A stretch of DNA of 64,000 nucleotides from Leuconostocaceae bacterium ESL0723 (GTDB taxonomy: Bacteria > Bacillota > Bacilli > Lactobacillales > Lactobacillaceae). The position numbers and the translations under genes are program-made. The first letter of the stretch is position 1. The number at the start of each line of letters is the position of its first letter. The notes below the pieces were generated by a model. That model had not been told where the DNA came from. It did no database searches and saw only the letters and a list, made by a program, of their open reading frames with translations. Positions 17,668 through 26,691 of this stretch are shown here, in pieces. The stretch lies in assembly GCA_029392055.1 (NCBI GenBank), contig CP113928.1, positions 308,501-372,500 on the forward strand, written 5' to 3'.

Positions 17668-20538
17668 ATGTCTAAAAATTTCATTCAAATCCGGGGGGCC
17701 CGGGCCCACAACTTAAAAAACGTTGACGTTGACATCCCCAAGGATAGTCTGACTGTTATTACCGGTTTGTCCGGTTCAGGAAAGTCATCCCTGGCCTTTG
17801 ACACACTGTATGCCGAAGGTCAGCGGCGTTACGTTGAAAGTCTGAGTGCCTACGCCCGTCAGTTTTTGGGGCAGATGGACAAGCCTGATGTTGATTCGAT
17901 TGACGGGCTTTCACCAGCGATTTCCATCGACCAGAAGACCACTTCTAATAATCCCCGGTCTACGGTGGGCACGGTCACTGAGATTAGTGACTACTTCCGC
18001 CTGCTCTTTGCCCGGGTAGGAAAACCTGATGACCCCAAGGATGGGACCAAGATTATGTACACCATCGACCAGATGGTGAACTATGTCCAAGAACACCTGC
18101 CTGAGGGAACCCGGCTGCAGGTCTTTGCGCCGGTAATCGTCAATAAGCGCGGGAGCCACGTTAAAACCTTTGAAAAGATGCGCAAGCAGGGCTATGTCCG
18201 TGCCCGCGTCGATGGTGAGATTCTAGAATTAGACGAACACCCGGATTTGAGTCTGGCCCGCAACAAGTCCCACGACATTGAGGTCATGGTTGATCGAATT
18301 GTCCTACGCGATAATACCCGTTCCCGGCTCTATGACTCGATGGAAAGTGCCACTGGCCTCAGTGATGGTCTGGTGACTTTGGAGGTCGTACCCCGTGGGG
18401 ATGAACCAGCTGTTGAACCTTTGAAGTTTTCGGACCACTATCTGGGCGAACTCCGTGATTTTCGGGTGGGCCGCTTAGAACCCCGGCTCTTTAGTTTTAA
18501 TGCGCCAATGGGGGCCTGTCCGGTCTGCCAGGGCTTGGGTGTGACCCGAGAAGTTGACCTGGACCTGGTCATTCCTGACCAGGATAAGAGTTTGCGCCAG
18601 GGAGCAATTGCGCCTTGGAACCCAATTTCTTCTAACTATTATCCAGAAATGCTGGCCCAGTTCTGTGACCAGTTCAAGATTGATCTGGATAAGCCCTTTA
18701 AAAAGCTGACGGAAAAGCAGCAGGACCTGATCCTAAATGGTTCTGGTTCAGACACGTTCCACTTCCACTACAAAAATGACTTTGGTGGGGTCCGGGACGT
18801 TGACCAGCCCTTTGAAGGGGTCTTGGCCAACATTAGCCGTCGTTTTAATGAAACCAATTCTGATTTCACCCGAGACCAGATGGCCCAGTACATGACTGAA
18901 CTGACTTGTAAGGCCTGCCACGGTTACCGCTTAAATCCAGCTGCCTTGTCAGTTAAGGTGGATGGCCGTCACATTGGGCAGGTGGCCGAGATGGCCGTTT
19001 CGGATGAACTCCACTTCTTCGAGCACCTGCACTTTGGTCAGCAGGACAGCGAAATTGCCGCACCAATCATTAAGGAAATCAAGGACCGCCTAGGTTTCTT
19101 GGAGAGTGTCGGCTTGCAGTACCTGACCCTGGCCCGATCAGCCCGGACCTTATCTGGTGGAGAATCGCAGCGAATACGCCTGGCCACTCAAATTGGGGCC
19201 AACCTGTCCGGTGTGCTCTACGTTTTGGATGAACCCTCGATTGGTTTGCACCAGCGCGATAACGACATGCTGCTGAATTCTATGCAGCGGATGAGGGATT
19301 TGGGCAACACCCTGGTCGTGGTTGAACACGATGAGGATACCATGTTGTCAGCTGACTACCTGGTCGATGTTGGTCCTGGGGCTGGTGCCTTAGGCGGTAA
19401 GATTGTCGCTGCGGGCACGCCTGAAGAGGTTGCTAAAGACCCTAATTCCCTGACCGGTCAGTATTTGTCAGGGAAGCGCTTTATTCCAGTTCCTACAAAG
19501 CGGCGTAAGGGCAATGGTCAAAGCATTAACATCAAGGGCGCCAAGGAAAACAACCTGAAGAACGTCAATGTTAAATTCCCACTGGGCAAGTTTATTGCGG
19601 TTACTGGTGTTTCTGGTTCTGGTAAGTCAACCCTGGTCAACATGATCTTAAAGCGGGCCTTGAAGCAAAAGTTAAACCACAATGCCCAAAAGCCGGGTGC
19701 TTACCGGGCTATTGAAGGGGTTGAAAACGTGGAGCAGGTGGTTGATATCGACCAGTCTCCAATTGGGCGGACACCACGTTCTAACCCGGCTACGTATACC
19801 GGTGTCTTTGATGATATCCGGGAGCTCTTTGCCCAGACCAATGAGGCCAAGCTACGTGGTTATAGCAAGGGCCGGTTCTCCTTTAACACTAAGGGTGGCC
19901 GGTGTGAAAACTGTCGCGGTGATGGGGTCATTAAGATTGAGATGAACTTCCTACCCGATGTCTATGTAGCCTGTGAGGTCTGCAATGGGACCCGGTATAA
20001 TTCTGAGACCTTGGACGTTACCTATAAGGGCTATAACATTGCCCAGGTCTTGAACATGACTGCGGCAGAAGCCCTGGAGTTCTTCGCGCCCATTCCTAAG
20101 ATTGCCCGGCGGCTGCAAACCATTAACGATGTCGGTCTAGGATACGTGAAGTTGGGCCAGTCAGCCACGACCCTGTCAGGTGGTGAAGCCCAGCGGATGA
20201 AGCTGGCTTCTGAATTACATCGGCGGACCAATGGTAAGACGGTTTACATTCTAGACGAACCAACGACTGGTTTACACACTGATGACATAGCTCGCCTGTT
20301 AGACGTCTTAAATCGCCTAGCAGATGCCGGCAACACCGTGATTGTGATTGAGCACAACCTGGACGTGATTAAGTCGGCCGACTGGCTGATTGACATGGGT
20401 CCAGAAGGTGGCGCCGGCGGTGGAAAGGTTTTGGTTTCTGGCACGCCTGAAAAGGTGATGAAGAACGAACATTCCTACACTGGTAAGTACCTGAAAGAAA
20501 TTATTGAGCGGGACCTTGCTCGACAAAAGAAGGCATAG
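17668..20538 (+). CDS. uvrA: UvrABC excision nuclease subunit A
   Basis: 956 residues with two ABC ATPase domains ([12 protein letters not shown] near the N-terminus, [12 protein letters not shown] near 655; signatures [12 protein letters not shown] and [12 protein letters not shown]) and zinc modules built on CPVC, CKAC and paired CENC/CEVC cysteines. UvrA dimers scan DNA for bulky damage and load UvrB. Unlike Tgt and the Fur-like protein in this window, its zinc cysteines are all present. ATG 17668 is chosen for the AAGAAGGG site, over the in-frame TTG at 17644. Confidence 0.97.
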   Translation: MSKNFIQIRGARAHNLKNVDVDIPKDSLTVITGLSGSGKSSLAFDTLYAEGQRRYVESLSAYARQFLGQMDKPDVDSIDGLSPAISIDQKTTSNNPRSTVGTVTEISDYFRLLFARVGKPDDPKDGTKIMYTIDQMVNYVQEHLPEGTRLQVFAPVIVNKRGSHVKTFEKMRKQGYVRARVDGEILELDEHPDLSLARNKSHDIEVMVDRIVLRDNTRSRLYDSMESATGLSDGLVTLEVVPRGDEPAVEPLKFSDHYLGELRDFRVGRLEPRLFSFNAPMGACPVCQGLGVTREVDLDLVIPDQDKSLRQGAIAPWNPISSNYYPEMLAQFCDQFKIDLDKPFKKLTEKQQDLILNGSGSDTFHFHYKNDFGGVRDVDQPFEGVLANISRRFNETNSDFTRDQMAQYMTELTCKACHGYRLNPAALSVKVDGRHIGQVAEMAVSDELHFFEHLHFGQQDSEIAAPIIKEIKDRLGFLESVGLQYLTLARSARTLSGGESQRIRLATQIGANLSGVLYVLDEPSIGLHQRDNDMLLNSMQRMRDLGNTLVVVEHDEDTMLSADYLVDVGPGAGALGGKIVAAGTPEEVAKDPNSLTGQYLSGKRFIPVPTKRRKGNGQSINIKGAKENNLKNVNVKFPLGKFIAVTGVSGSGKSTLVNMILKRALKQKLNHNAQKPGAYRAIEGVENVEQVVDIDQSPIGRTPRSNPATYTGVFDDIRELFAQTNEAKLRGYSKGRFSFNTKGGRCENCRGDGVIKIEMNFLPDVYVACEVCNGTRYNSETLDVTYKGYNIAQVLNMTAAEALEFFAPIPKIARRLQTINDVGLGYVKLGQSATTLSGGEAQRMKLASELHRRTNGKTVYILDEPTTGLHTDDIARLLDVLNRLADAGNTVIVIEHNLDVIKSADWLIDMGPEGGAGGGKVLVSGTPEKVMKNEHSYTGKYLKEIIERDLARQKKA

Positions 20539-20567
20539 AAAAAAGCAGGCTTAGGCCTGCTTTTTTT
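20539..20567. terminator. terminator between convergent uvrA and thyA
   Basis: AAAAAAGCAGGC, loop TTAG, GCCTGC and seven Ts. It works on both strands. Confidence 0.9.
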
Positions 20568-20575
20568 GTTAGATT

Positions 20576-21538
20576 TTAAACGGCGACTGGGGCCTTGATG
20601 GCTGGTTCGCTCTGGTAGTTGACCAGTTTGATATCGTCCATGGTGTAATCAAAAATCGACTTCACCTCGGGATTAAGCCAGAGCTCTGGTAGCGGGTGCA
20701 TGGGCCGCTTGAGCTGTTCTTCAACCTGGTCGACGTGGTTCTTGTAGATGTGGGTATCGCCGATGGTGTGGACGAAGTCGCCGACTTCCAAGCCACTTTG
20801 AGCGGCAATCATGTGAATCAGTAGGGAATAGCTAGCGATGTTAAAGGGCACACCCAAGAAGAAGTCGCCGGAGCGCTGGTACAGTTGGGCGCTTAGCTTA
20901 CCGTCGGCCACGTAGTACTGACTGAGTACGTGGCAGGATGGCAGTGGTGCCTGAGGGGTAGTTTCGGCATTCCAGGCGGTCAGAATCAACCGGCGGGAAT
21001 TGGGGTTGGTTTGAATTTGGTTCATCAGGTTGGCGACCTGGTCGGTGGTTTCACCACCGGGCAGGACGCTGGCCCAACTGCGCCAAAGCTTGCCATAAAC
21101 TTCGCCGATATAACCGTACTGTTCCATAAAGTCATCATCGTTTAAAATCTTTTGGACGAAGATGTCTTTTTGTTCCTGGTAGGCCTTGTTGAATTCTGGG
21201 TCAACCGGGGCGCGACGGCCAAAGTCAGTCATGTCGGGGCCGTGATAATCAGGGGACTGAATCCAGTTTTTAAAGGCCCACTCATCCCAGATATGGTTGT
21301 TGTGCTGGAGGAGGAAGCGGATGTTATTATCTCCACGCAAAAACCAGAGTAATTCACTTTTAATCAGTTTAAAGAAAACTTTTTTGGTGGTTAGGATGGG
21401 AAAACCATCTTGGAGGTTGAAGCGCATCTGGGTGCCAAAGAGGGAGTAGGTACCGGTTCCAGTCCGATCATCTTTGTAGGTCCCGTTTTCTAAAATGTTG
21501 CGGGCCATGTTGAGGTAGGTGGTTTCGCTTTGGCTCAT
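20576..21538 (-). CDS. thyA: thymidylate synthase
   Basis: 320 residues, of the long lactobacillus form. It makes dTMP from dUMP with methylene-tetrahydrofolate. Visible: DDRTGTGT (phosphate loop), LLWFLRGDNN, catalytic Cys202 in PLPSCH, RSGDFFLGVPFNIASY and the HIYKNH motif. ATG 21538 is preferred: AAGGAAG lies just upstream, and the longer frame from 21598 would start inside the comEB terminator. A dihydrofolate reductase gene, a frequent neighbour, is not in the window. dCMP deaminase, which supplies dUMP, lies directly upstream on the same strand but has its own terminator. Confidence 0.96.
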   Translation of the reverse strand: MSQSETTYLNMARNILENGTYKDDRTGTGTYSLFGTQMRFNLQDGFPILTTKKVFFKLIKSELLWFLRGDNNIRFLLQHNNHIWDEWAFKNWIQSPDYHGPDMTDFGRRAPVDPEFNKAYQEQKDIFVQKILNDDDFMEQYGYIGEVYGKLWRSWASVLPGGETTDQVANLMNQIQTNPNSRRLILTAWNAETTPQAPLPSCHVLSQYYVADGKLSAQLYQRSGDFFLGVPFNIASYSLLIHMIAAQSGLEVGDFVHTIGDTHIYKNHVDQVEEQLKRPMHPLPELWLNPEVKSIFDYTMDDIKLVNYQSEPAIKAPVAV

Positions 21539-21575
21539 AATAACTTCCTTTTTTCTTTCGTAAATACTGCTAATT

Positions 21576-21607
21576 ATTATAACAAAAAAGGCGTTCATTC
21601 CGAACGC
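21576..21607 (-). promoter_or_regulatory. comEB terminator and thyA promoter packed together
   Basis: Minus sense: GCGTTC-GGAAT-GAACGC and a run of Ts (21607-21585). This stem contains the comEB stop codon. Directly after it is TG-T-TATAAT (21584-21576), an extended -10 for thyA. Its -35 would fall on the hairpin (TTCGGA). Confidence 0.65.
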
Positions 21608-22089
21608 TGACTAGGATCGATAAATTGGTCTAGATTAACCTGCTTAGCGGTTTGAGCAGCGAAGGGTACATGGACCAATGGCACATTTTTCAGCTCTAGG
21701 AGCTCGGCGGCAAAGGGGTCGTTACGGTAGTTGCGCATGTAGTTAATCTTGGTGATACCGGCTTGTAGAAGCAGCTTGGTGCATTCCAAGCAGGGAACAT
21801 CGGTGACATAGAGCTCGGTATTATCAACCGGGATACCCATTTTAGCTGCCTGCATCAGGGCGTTTTGCTCGGCATGGACGGCACGGACACAGTGCCCGTC
21901 AACCATGAGATCGCCGACCTCAGTGCAGTGAGGCGTGCCAGAAACGGCGCCATTATAACCACTGGCAATAATCCGGTTATCGCGGACTAGGATGGCACCG
22001 ACATGGAGACGGTTACAGGTGGAACGGGTTGATAGGATGGCAGACTGGGCGATGAAGTACTGATCCCAGCTGATACGTGGGTCGGACAT
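21595..22089 (-). CDS. comEB: deoxycytidylate (dCMP) deaminase
   Basis: 164 residues. Zinc and catalytic residues of the cytidine/deoxycytidylate deaminase fold are present: VHAEQNA (His and catalytic Glu) and PCLEC (two Cys). TCNRLHVGAILVRDNRIIASGYNG is the typical dCMP deaminase opening. It converts dCMP to dUMP, feeding thymidylate synthase encoded next to it. In Bacillus the gene is the competence-locus member comEB, but the enzyme is metabolic. GAGGAAA precedes the ATG at 22089. Divergent from folD. Confidence 0.93.
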   Translation of the reverse strand: MSDPRISWDQYFIAQSAILSTRSTCNRLHVGAILVRDNRIIASGYNGAVSGTPHCTEVGDLMVDGHCVRAVHAEQNALMQAAKMGIPVDNTELYVTDVPCLECTKLLLQAGITKINYMRNYRNDPFAAELLELKNVPLVHVPFAAQTAKQVNLDQFIDPSQRSE

Positions 22090-22185
22090 GGTGAATTTCC
22101 TCGTGTTTAAGCTTATATTTAATATATAATGACAGTACGTTATTTCATTTTAGCACGTGGTTGAAGATTACAGGGGATAATGGGC

Positions 22186-23040
22186 ATGACAACGATTTTG
22201 GATGGTAAGGCACTGGCTAAGGAATTGAACGAAACGACTGCAGCCGCGGTAGTTGAGTTCGGTCGGCCGATTAAACTGGCGGTCATTTACGACCCGAACA
22301 ATGGTGGTAGCGAGCTCTATGTGGGGATGAAAACCCGTCAAGCAGCCAAGGTTGGTATTGAAACCGTTGATATCGCGGTGCCTAGCGATGCCACGACGCT
22401 GACTGTCGGTGAAACCGTCAAAGACTTGAATAAAGACAGCAGTATCACTGGCATCCTGGTCCAGAGCCCCTTGCCGGATGCCGTTGATGAGCAGGCCATC
22501 TTTGACATTGTGGCCCCTGAAAAAGATGTCGATGGTCTCGGGGTGGTCAGCCAGGGGATGCTCTTTGCGGACGTGGACCAGCCTTACACGGTGGCGGCTA
22601 CGCCCCAGGGCGTGATGACCTTGCTGCGCCACTACCAGATTGATTTAAATGGAAAATATGCCCTGGTCATTGGCCGCTCCCGCCTCTTTGGCCGTCCAAT
22701 GGCCGCCCTCTTAAATAATGCGGACGCCACGGTCACCCTGGCCCACCGTTACACCAACCAGGACCTGCTCGCCGACATGGTCAAACAGGCCGATGTCGTG
22801 GTGGTTGGGGTTGGTATTCCTCACTTTATTAAAGGAGAGAACTTAAAAGAGGGCGCTGTGGTCGTTGATGTTGGCATGAACGTGGTCGATGGCAAGGCCG
22901 TTGGCGACGTTGAATTTGATACGGCTAAGGAAGTTGCTTCTTATATTACGCCAGTGCCCGGTGGCGTTGGCCCAATGACGATTGCGACCCTATTGCAAAG
23001 CACGGTGGCCGCGGCCAAGCTGCAAATTAATAACCTATAA
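22186..23040 (+). CDS. folD: bifunctional methylene-tetrahydrofolate dehydrogenase/cyclohydrolase
   Basis: 284 residues. SELYVGMKTRQA carries the catalytic Lys, followed by GILVQSPLPDAVDE, KDVDGL, the NAD(P) loop VIGRSRLFGRPMAALL and the C-terminal TPVPGGVGPMTIATL. It interconverts methylene-, methenyl- and formyl-tetrahydrofolate, the cofactor pool used by the adjacent thyA. AGGGG at 22172-22176 fits ATG 22186 better than ATG 22180, which it nearly touches. A TATAAT at 22125-22130 may be its -10. I see no folate riboswitch in the 96-base leader. Confidence 0.94.
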   Translation: MTTILDGKALAKELNETTAAAVVEFGRPIKLAVIYDPNNGGSELYVGMKTRQAAKVGIETVDIAVPSDATTLTVGETVKDLNKDSSITGILVQSPLPDAVDEQAIFDIVAPEKDVDGLGVVSQGMLFADVDQPYTVAATPQGVMTLLRHYQIDLNGKYALVIGRSRLFGRPMAALLNNADATVTLAHRYTNQDLLADMVKQADVVVVGVGIPHFIKGENLKEGAVVVDVGMNVVDGKAVGDVEFDTAKEVASYITPVPGGVGPMTIATLLQSTVAAAKLQINNL

Positions 23041-23058
23041 ATAGGCAGTTTTGAAAAT

Positions 23059-23083
23059 GATCCCAATTTTGGGGTCTTTTTTT
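23059..23083 (+). terminator. terminator after folD
   Basis: GATCCC, loop AATTTT, GGGGTC, then seven Ts. The six-pair stem includes one G-U. Confidence 0.8.
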
Positions 23084-23135
23084 GTGCTGAAATTCAGGCA
23101 CCTTCGTAAGATAAGTTATCGGCAAGGAGGGACGT

Positions 23136-24077
23136 ATGGATATTAATCAGTTATTAGCAAGCGCCAGCGAACTGGGCGTCAGCGACGTTTATATTTTGCC
23201 CAGGCAGGGGGATTTTGAATTGAGTTTTCACGTGGACGGACACTTGGAACCAGTCGAAAGACTACCCAGCGAGGCCGCTTTGCGTCTGATTGCTGCAATC
23301 AAGTACCGGGCGTCGATGAGTATTTCTGAGGGGCGCCGACCTCAGTTGGGGCGGTTTGCCTTTCAAAATTTATGGGTCCGGGTTTCGACGGTTGGTGATT
23401 TTTTAGACCGGGAAACGGTGGTTTTGCGTTTAATTTATGGTGAGGACCAGGCCCAGCGCTGGTTAGTGCCTCAGCAGTTTGATGAGCTGCAGGCGTCCTT
23501 ACCAGCGGCTGGCTTGTTTTTGATTGCTGGCCCAACTGGTTCTGGTAAGACTTCGACCTTGTATCGAATACTGGCCAACCTGGCAACCGAAAAAATGGTC
23601 CTGACCATCGAGGATCCGGTGGAGGTCAGCCATCCGGAGTTTGTCCAACTGCAGGTCAACGAAGCGGCTGGGATTACTTACACGGAGCTAATTAAGGTTG
23701 CCCTGCGTCATCGGCCGGAGGTCCTGCTAATTGGTGAAATCAGAGACCGGCCCACTGCCCAAGCGGCCATTCAAGCTGCCTTGAGTGGGCACCTGGTTTT
23801 AAGTACGGTCCACGCCTTGTCAGCAACCGAGGTACCAACCCGCCTGCAAGAGTTGGGCGTAGATGCTGGACAGTTAAGGGCGGCTTTGCAGGGCGTGGTC
23901 TACCAGCGCCTCCTACCTATCCAAGCCGGTGGGGTGGCCGCTCTGGCTGATTTTTGGTTTAAGAAACAGGACCGGCCAGTTCCTAGTGCTTGGCAGGCGG
24001 GGTTGGAAGCGGCCTACCAGAAAGGAGTGATTAGTGCGCAAACCTACCAAAAATATCAAAAAGATGAAACGGCGTGA
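23136..24077 (+). CDS. comGA: ComGA, competence pseudopilus assembly ATPase
   Basis: 313 residues of the GspE/PilB traffic-ATPase family. Walker A GPTGSGKTST, Asp box TIEDPVE, Walker B EVLLIGEIRD and His box LSTVHA are all visible. It powers assembly of the transformation pseudopilus from the cytoplasmic face. The C-terminal tetracysteine zinc motif of larger homologues is absent, as is usual for short ComGA. AAGGAGG precedes ATG 23136. The leader at 23084-23125 has no TATAAT-type -10; TTCGTAAG at 23103-23110 is the only element that vaguely resembles an alternative-sigma competence box. First gene of a seven-gene comG operon. Confidence 0.93.
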   Translation: MDINQLLASASELGVSDVYILPRQGDFELSFHVDGHLEPVERLPSEAALRLIAAIKYRASMSISEGRRPQLGRFAFQNLWVRVSTVGDFLDRETVVLRLIYGEDQAQRWLVPQQFDELQASLPAAGLFLIAGPTGSGKTSTLYRILANLATEKMVLTIEDPVEVSHPEFVQLQVNEAAGITYTELIKVALRHRPEVLLIGEIRDRPTAQAAIQAALSGHLVLSTVHALSATEVPTRLQELGVDAGQLRAALQGVVYQRLLPIQAGGVAALADFWFKKQDRPVPSAWQAGLEAAYQKGVISAQTYQKYQKDETA

Positions 24078-25047
24078 CCAGACAGCCTTTTTCCAGGAAC
24101 TCGGTGAGTTACTGGGTTCGGGCTATGACATTCGTAAGAGTTTGGCGATTTTGTGGCAGGGCCATCCAAGTTGGCAGCCCAACTTGACCAAGATTCAAGC
24201 CCAACTGGCTGCTGGCGTGGCCTTTGACCAGGCCGTAGCCGCCCAGGTTAATCCAACCATTGTGGTTCAGTTAAAGCTGGCTCAGCAGCACGGCAACATT
24301 GAAGCCACCCTGATTATTTTAGGTAAGAACTTGGCAGCCGTCAGTCGTCAGCAGGGTCGTCTGAAACAGGTCCTACGGTATCCCTTGATGCTGTTAGTCT
24401 TGCTTGGCTTGATGTTACTGGGCTTGAATTACTGCTTGCTGCCGATGATGCGGCAGTGGCAGGATCAGACTTCTAGTAGTGATCCATCATCAACTAACTG
24501 GCTGACTTGGTTATTAGTGGCTTTAAGTTTGTTCATCCTGGCCCTGATTTATTTATGGTGGCGGCGAGCAAGTGCCTTGCAAAGGGTTAACTGGTTGGCC
24601 CGGTTACCCTTGATTGGTGCCTTAACCAAGACCATGCTGACCTACCAGGTCAGTCAGCAACTGGCCCTGCTATTACAAAGTGGCCTAACCATCCCCGAAA
24701 TTGTGGAGCTGATGGCCAGGGAACCGACTGGTCTGGGGCCAGCGATTGCCAGACAGGCCCAGGTAGCTTTGAAGGACGGGCAGACTGTTGAAGACTTTAT
24801 CTGGCAGCAACGCTTCTTACAAAATGCCCTGGCTGGTTATTTTAACCGGGGGCACCGGCCCGAGGTTTTGGCCCACTACCTGGCCTATTACGCCAAATTG
24901 CAGTACCGCCAGCTGATGGCCCAAACGGATCGTTTAATCGGGTCCCTGCAACCCATCTTTTTTGGCATTGTGGGACTGGCCATTGTTGGCCTCTATCTCA
25001 GTATGCTGACGCCAATGTACCAAAACATAGGAGAAATCAATTCATGA
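24034..25047 (+). CDS. comGB: ComGB, pseudopilus inner-membrane platform protein
   Basis: 337 residues from GTG 24034, with AAAGGAG six bases upstream, overlapping comGA by 44 bases. Two GspF-type domains: FFQELGELLGSGYDIRKSLAIL near the N-terminus, and TYQVSQQLALLLQSGLTIPEIVELM as the second copy, separated by a membrane segment around 115-140 and another around 165-185, plus a C-terminal helix. It anchors the pseudopilus machine in the membrane and works with ComGA. comGC begins in its last codons. Confidence 0.92.
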   Translation: MRKPTKNIKKMKRRDQTAFFQELGELLGSGYDIRKSLAILWQGHPSWQPNLTKIQAQLAAGVAFDQAVAAQVNPTIVVQLKLAQQHGNIEATLIILGKNLAAVSRQQGRLKQVLRYPLMLLVLLGLMLLGLNYCLLPMMRQWQDQTSSSDPSSTNWLTWLLVALSLFILALIYLWWRRASALQRVNWLARLPLIGALTKTMLTYQVSQQLALLLQSGLTIPEIVELMAREPTGLGPAIARQAQVALKDGQTVEDFIWQQRFLQNALAGYFNRGHRPEVLAHYLAYYAKLQYRQLMAQTDRLIGSLQPIFFGIVGLAIVGLYLSMLTPMYQNIGEINS

Positions 25048-25358
25048 AAATAACACAACGAAAGTTACCCGGTTTTACTTTGATTGAGGCCGCAGTGGTC
25101 CTATTCATTATTGGTCTGCTGATGTTACTGATTTTGCCCAATTTAAACCAGGAACGGAAACGGGCTAGTCACACCCATGCCAAGGCCATGGTGGCCACCG
25201 TGCAAACCCAGGTTGATTTATACCAAAATGACCACCCAGAAGGCGGCCAGGTTTTCCTATCAGACCTAGAAAGAAACCACTACCTGACCAAGCAGCAGAT
25301 GGATAAGATTCGGGCGCTCAATATCCGGGTGAACAACAATGAAGCTTACCAGGCCTAG
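25044..25358 (+). CDS. comGC: ComGC, major competence pseudopilin
   Basis: 104 residues. The prepilin cleavage motif is canonical: LPG then FTLIEAAVVLFIIGLLMLL, with Glu5 of the mature protein, so the prepilin peptidase would cut after Gly10. Mature length is about 94. It is the main subunit of the DNA-capturing pseudopilus. It overlaps comGB by four bases and comGD by 20, giving tightly coupled translation. Confidence 0.93.
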   Translation: MKITQRKLPGFTLIEAAVVLFIIGLLMLLILPNLNQERKRASHTHAKAMVATVQTQVDLYQNDHPEGGQVFLSDLERNHYLTKQQMDKIRALNIRVNNNEAYQA

Positions 25359-25740
25359 TTTCACCCTGGTGGAAGCGGTGATTACCCTATTTTTGGTTGC
25401 CGCCCTGATGTTATTTGGTTTGCACTTAAATCAGCGACGTAGTGACATGACGCTGACCCACCAGCAGTGGGAAGCCAGCTTTGCCAGTCAGTGGCAGGCG
25501 GTTCGAGCAAAGGCGCAAGCATCACAAGCTAAGCAAGTGGTCAGCTTTGGGACTAGGGCGGTCAATTTTGGTCAGCAGAAGTTAAATTACCCCAAAGATT
25601 TCCACCGGGAAGGCGTGCAAGAAGTTGAAGTTTTACCAACTGGATATACGGCCCCTGGAACCGTGGTTTTAACCAATGGGCAAGCACAGATGAAAATTAT
25701 TTTTAGTTTGGGAGGAGGTGACTACCGTGTGGTTTGGTAG
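25339..25740 (+). CDS. comGD: ComGD, minor pseudopilin
   Basis: 133 residues with a prepilin motif RPS then FTLVEAVITLFLVAALML. The residue before the cut site is Ser rather than the usual Gly, which some minor pilins tolerate. The body is a short helix-plus-strands pilin fold. It is placed between comGC and comGE as in all comG operons. The start lies inside comGC. Confidence 0.88.
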   Translation: MKLTRPSFTLVEAVITLFLVAALMLFGLHLNQRRSDMTLTHQQWEASFASQWQAVRAKAQASQAKQVVSFGTRAVNFGQQKLNYPKDFHREGVQEVEVLPTGYTAPGTVVLTNGQAQMKIIFSLGGGDYRVVW

Positions 25741-26116
25741 TAGACAGCCGGGCTTTGTCCTGGCGGAAGGATTGTTGGCCCTTAGTTTGCTGGTCACCGC
25801 CATCCTTTTAGAAGAAGAACAGGTTCAACAATTTCAAAAACAGCAAAGGCAGTTAATTCAAGATGACAAGCGGGCAACTCAGCGGAAAATTAAAGATATG
25901 GCAACGTGGCAGCAAGTTCAAGCTGACTTTGGCCGCCTTCACCCTGATCGAGGCGGTCATCGCCCTTCTAGTGGTGGGGATGGCCCTCAGCCTGATCCTG
26001 CTGGTTTGGCTTCAACTGAAACAAAGCTGGCAGACCAATCCTCAGCCAACCCTGCAGACCGCCCTGAATCAGCTCCAGGAGCAAAATTACCAGTTGAAAA
26101 ACACGCAGCCCAGTGA
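25727..26116 (+). CDS. comGE: ComGE-like minor pseudopilin with unusual overlapping C-terminus
   Basis: 129 residues from GTG 25727, chosen because GGAGGAGG is nine bases before it (the GTG at 25718 overlaps that site). Pilin motif PG then FVLAEGLLALSLLVTAIL. After about residue 65 the frame runs through the comGF gene, and the residues become Pro/Gly/Ser/Asp-rich (for example HPDRGGHRPSSGGDGPQPDP), which looks like chance translation of the comGF frame. Either ComGE here is a short helix with an unstructured tail, or a frameshift has removed its true end. The overlap with comGF is 254 bases. Confidence 0.7.
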   Translation: MWFGSRQPGFVLAEGLLALSLLVTAILLEEEQVQQFQKQQRQLIQDDKRATQRKIKDMATWQQVQADFGRLHPDRGGHRPSSGGDGPQPDPAGLASTETKLADQSSANPADRPESAPGAKLPVEKHAAQ

Positions 26117-26363
26117 GGTTGACCTAGTTAATGAAAAAGGTAAGCCAGCCCATCTTTTAGTTAAAAATCATAAGTTGCGGGTTGCTAGTGAGGGACGAGG
26201 TCAGGTGATTTTGATGCAGGGTGTTGTGACAATGAACGTTGAGGCCCACCCTGGGTATGACCTGATTCAACTCACCATGGTGGACAAGCAGGTTGCTAGG
26301 GGCATCTTATTCCTACCGCAAAAATTCAAAGAGGAGGTCAGCGATGGCAAACAGCCGAATTGA
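25863..26363 (+). CDS. comGF: ComGF, minor pseudopilin
   Basis: 166 residues with the pilin motif LAA then FTLIEAVIALLVVGMALSLIL, after a long 24-residue basic leader. The residue before the cut is Ala. The start is uncertain: ATG 25863 has only a weak AAAGGCAG site, and no better in-frame start lies before the motif. The C-terminal part (LRVASEGRGQVILMQGVVTM, LTMVDKQVARGILFLP) resembles the ComGF strand region. It begins deep inside comGE and overlaps comGG by 20 bases. Confidence 0.82.
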   Translation: MTSGQLSGKLKIWQRGSKFKLTLAAFTLIEAVIALLVVGMALSLILLVWLQLKQSWQTNPQPTLQTALNQLQEQNYQLKNTQPSEVDLVNEKGKPAHLLVKNHKLRVASEGRGQVILMQGVVTMNVEAHPGYDLIQLTMVDKQVARGILFLPQKFKEEVSDGKQPN

Positions 26364-26682
26364 TGTAAGGCCGGGTCAGCCCGCCTACATTTTAGTGACG
26401 GTTCTTGTGTTTCTGGGACTGCTGGCCGCCTTTTTCCTCCTGCAGCAGCAACACTTTAGTGCCCAGTTGCGCACCCAGCAGGCGCTGAACCGCCAAAGTC
26501 AACTTGAAAACCTACAAATTGAGGCTAGTGCTAACTACTGGGCCAACCATGTTAAAGATTTCGACCTGGCGGGCGTCCACTGCCAGGTTGAAGGGGAGAT
26601 GATTAAGATTGACTGGCGGGGAAAGACCTACCAGCGTCCGCTCCTGGTGCCCATTCTTGAAGGTCGACCCCTAAACCGCTAA
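26344..26682 (+). CDS. comGG: ComGG-like small pseudopilus protein
   Basis: 112 residues. ATG 26344 has GGAGG seven bases before it; the longer frame from 26293 is read-through of comGF. An N-terminal hydrophobic segment AYILVTVLVFLGLLAAFFLL, without a clear prepilin cleavage site, is followed by a Gln-rich helix, as in ComGG, which is known for poor sequence conservation. The call rests mainly on position as the last small gene of the comG operon. Confidence 0.75.
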   Translation: MANSRIDVRPGQPAYILVTVLVFLGLLAAFFLLQQQHFSAQLRTQQALNRQSQLENLQIEASANYWANHVKDFDLAGVHCQVEGEMIKIDWRGKTYQRPLLVPILEGRPLNR

Positions 26683-26691
26683 AATAAGGGC

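Noticed and set aside
22090-22185. Tetrahydrofolate riboswitch before folD
   Set aside because: The leader is short and none of the conserved riboswitch blocks is present.
23084-23135. Competence sigma-factor box upstream of comGA
   Set aside because: TTCGTAAG (23103-23110) only partly resembles known competence boxes; not strong enough to list as a site.
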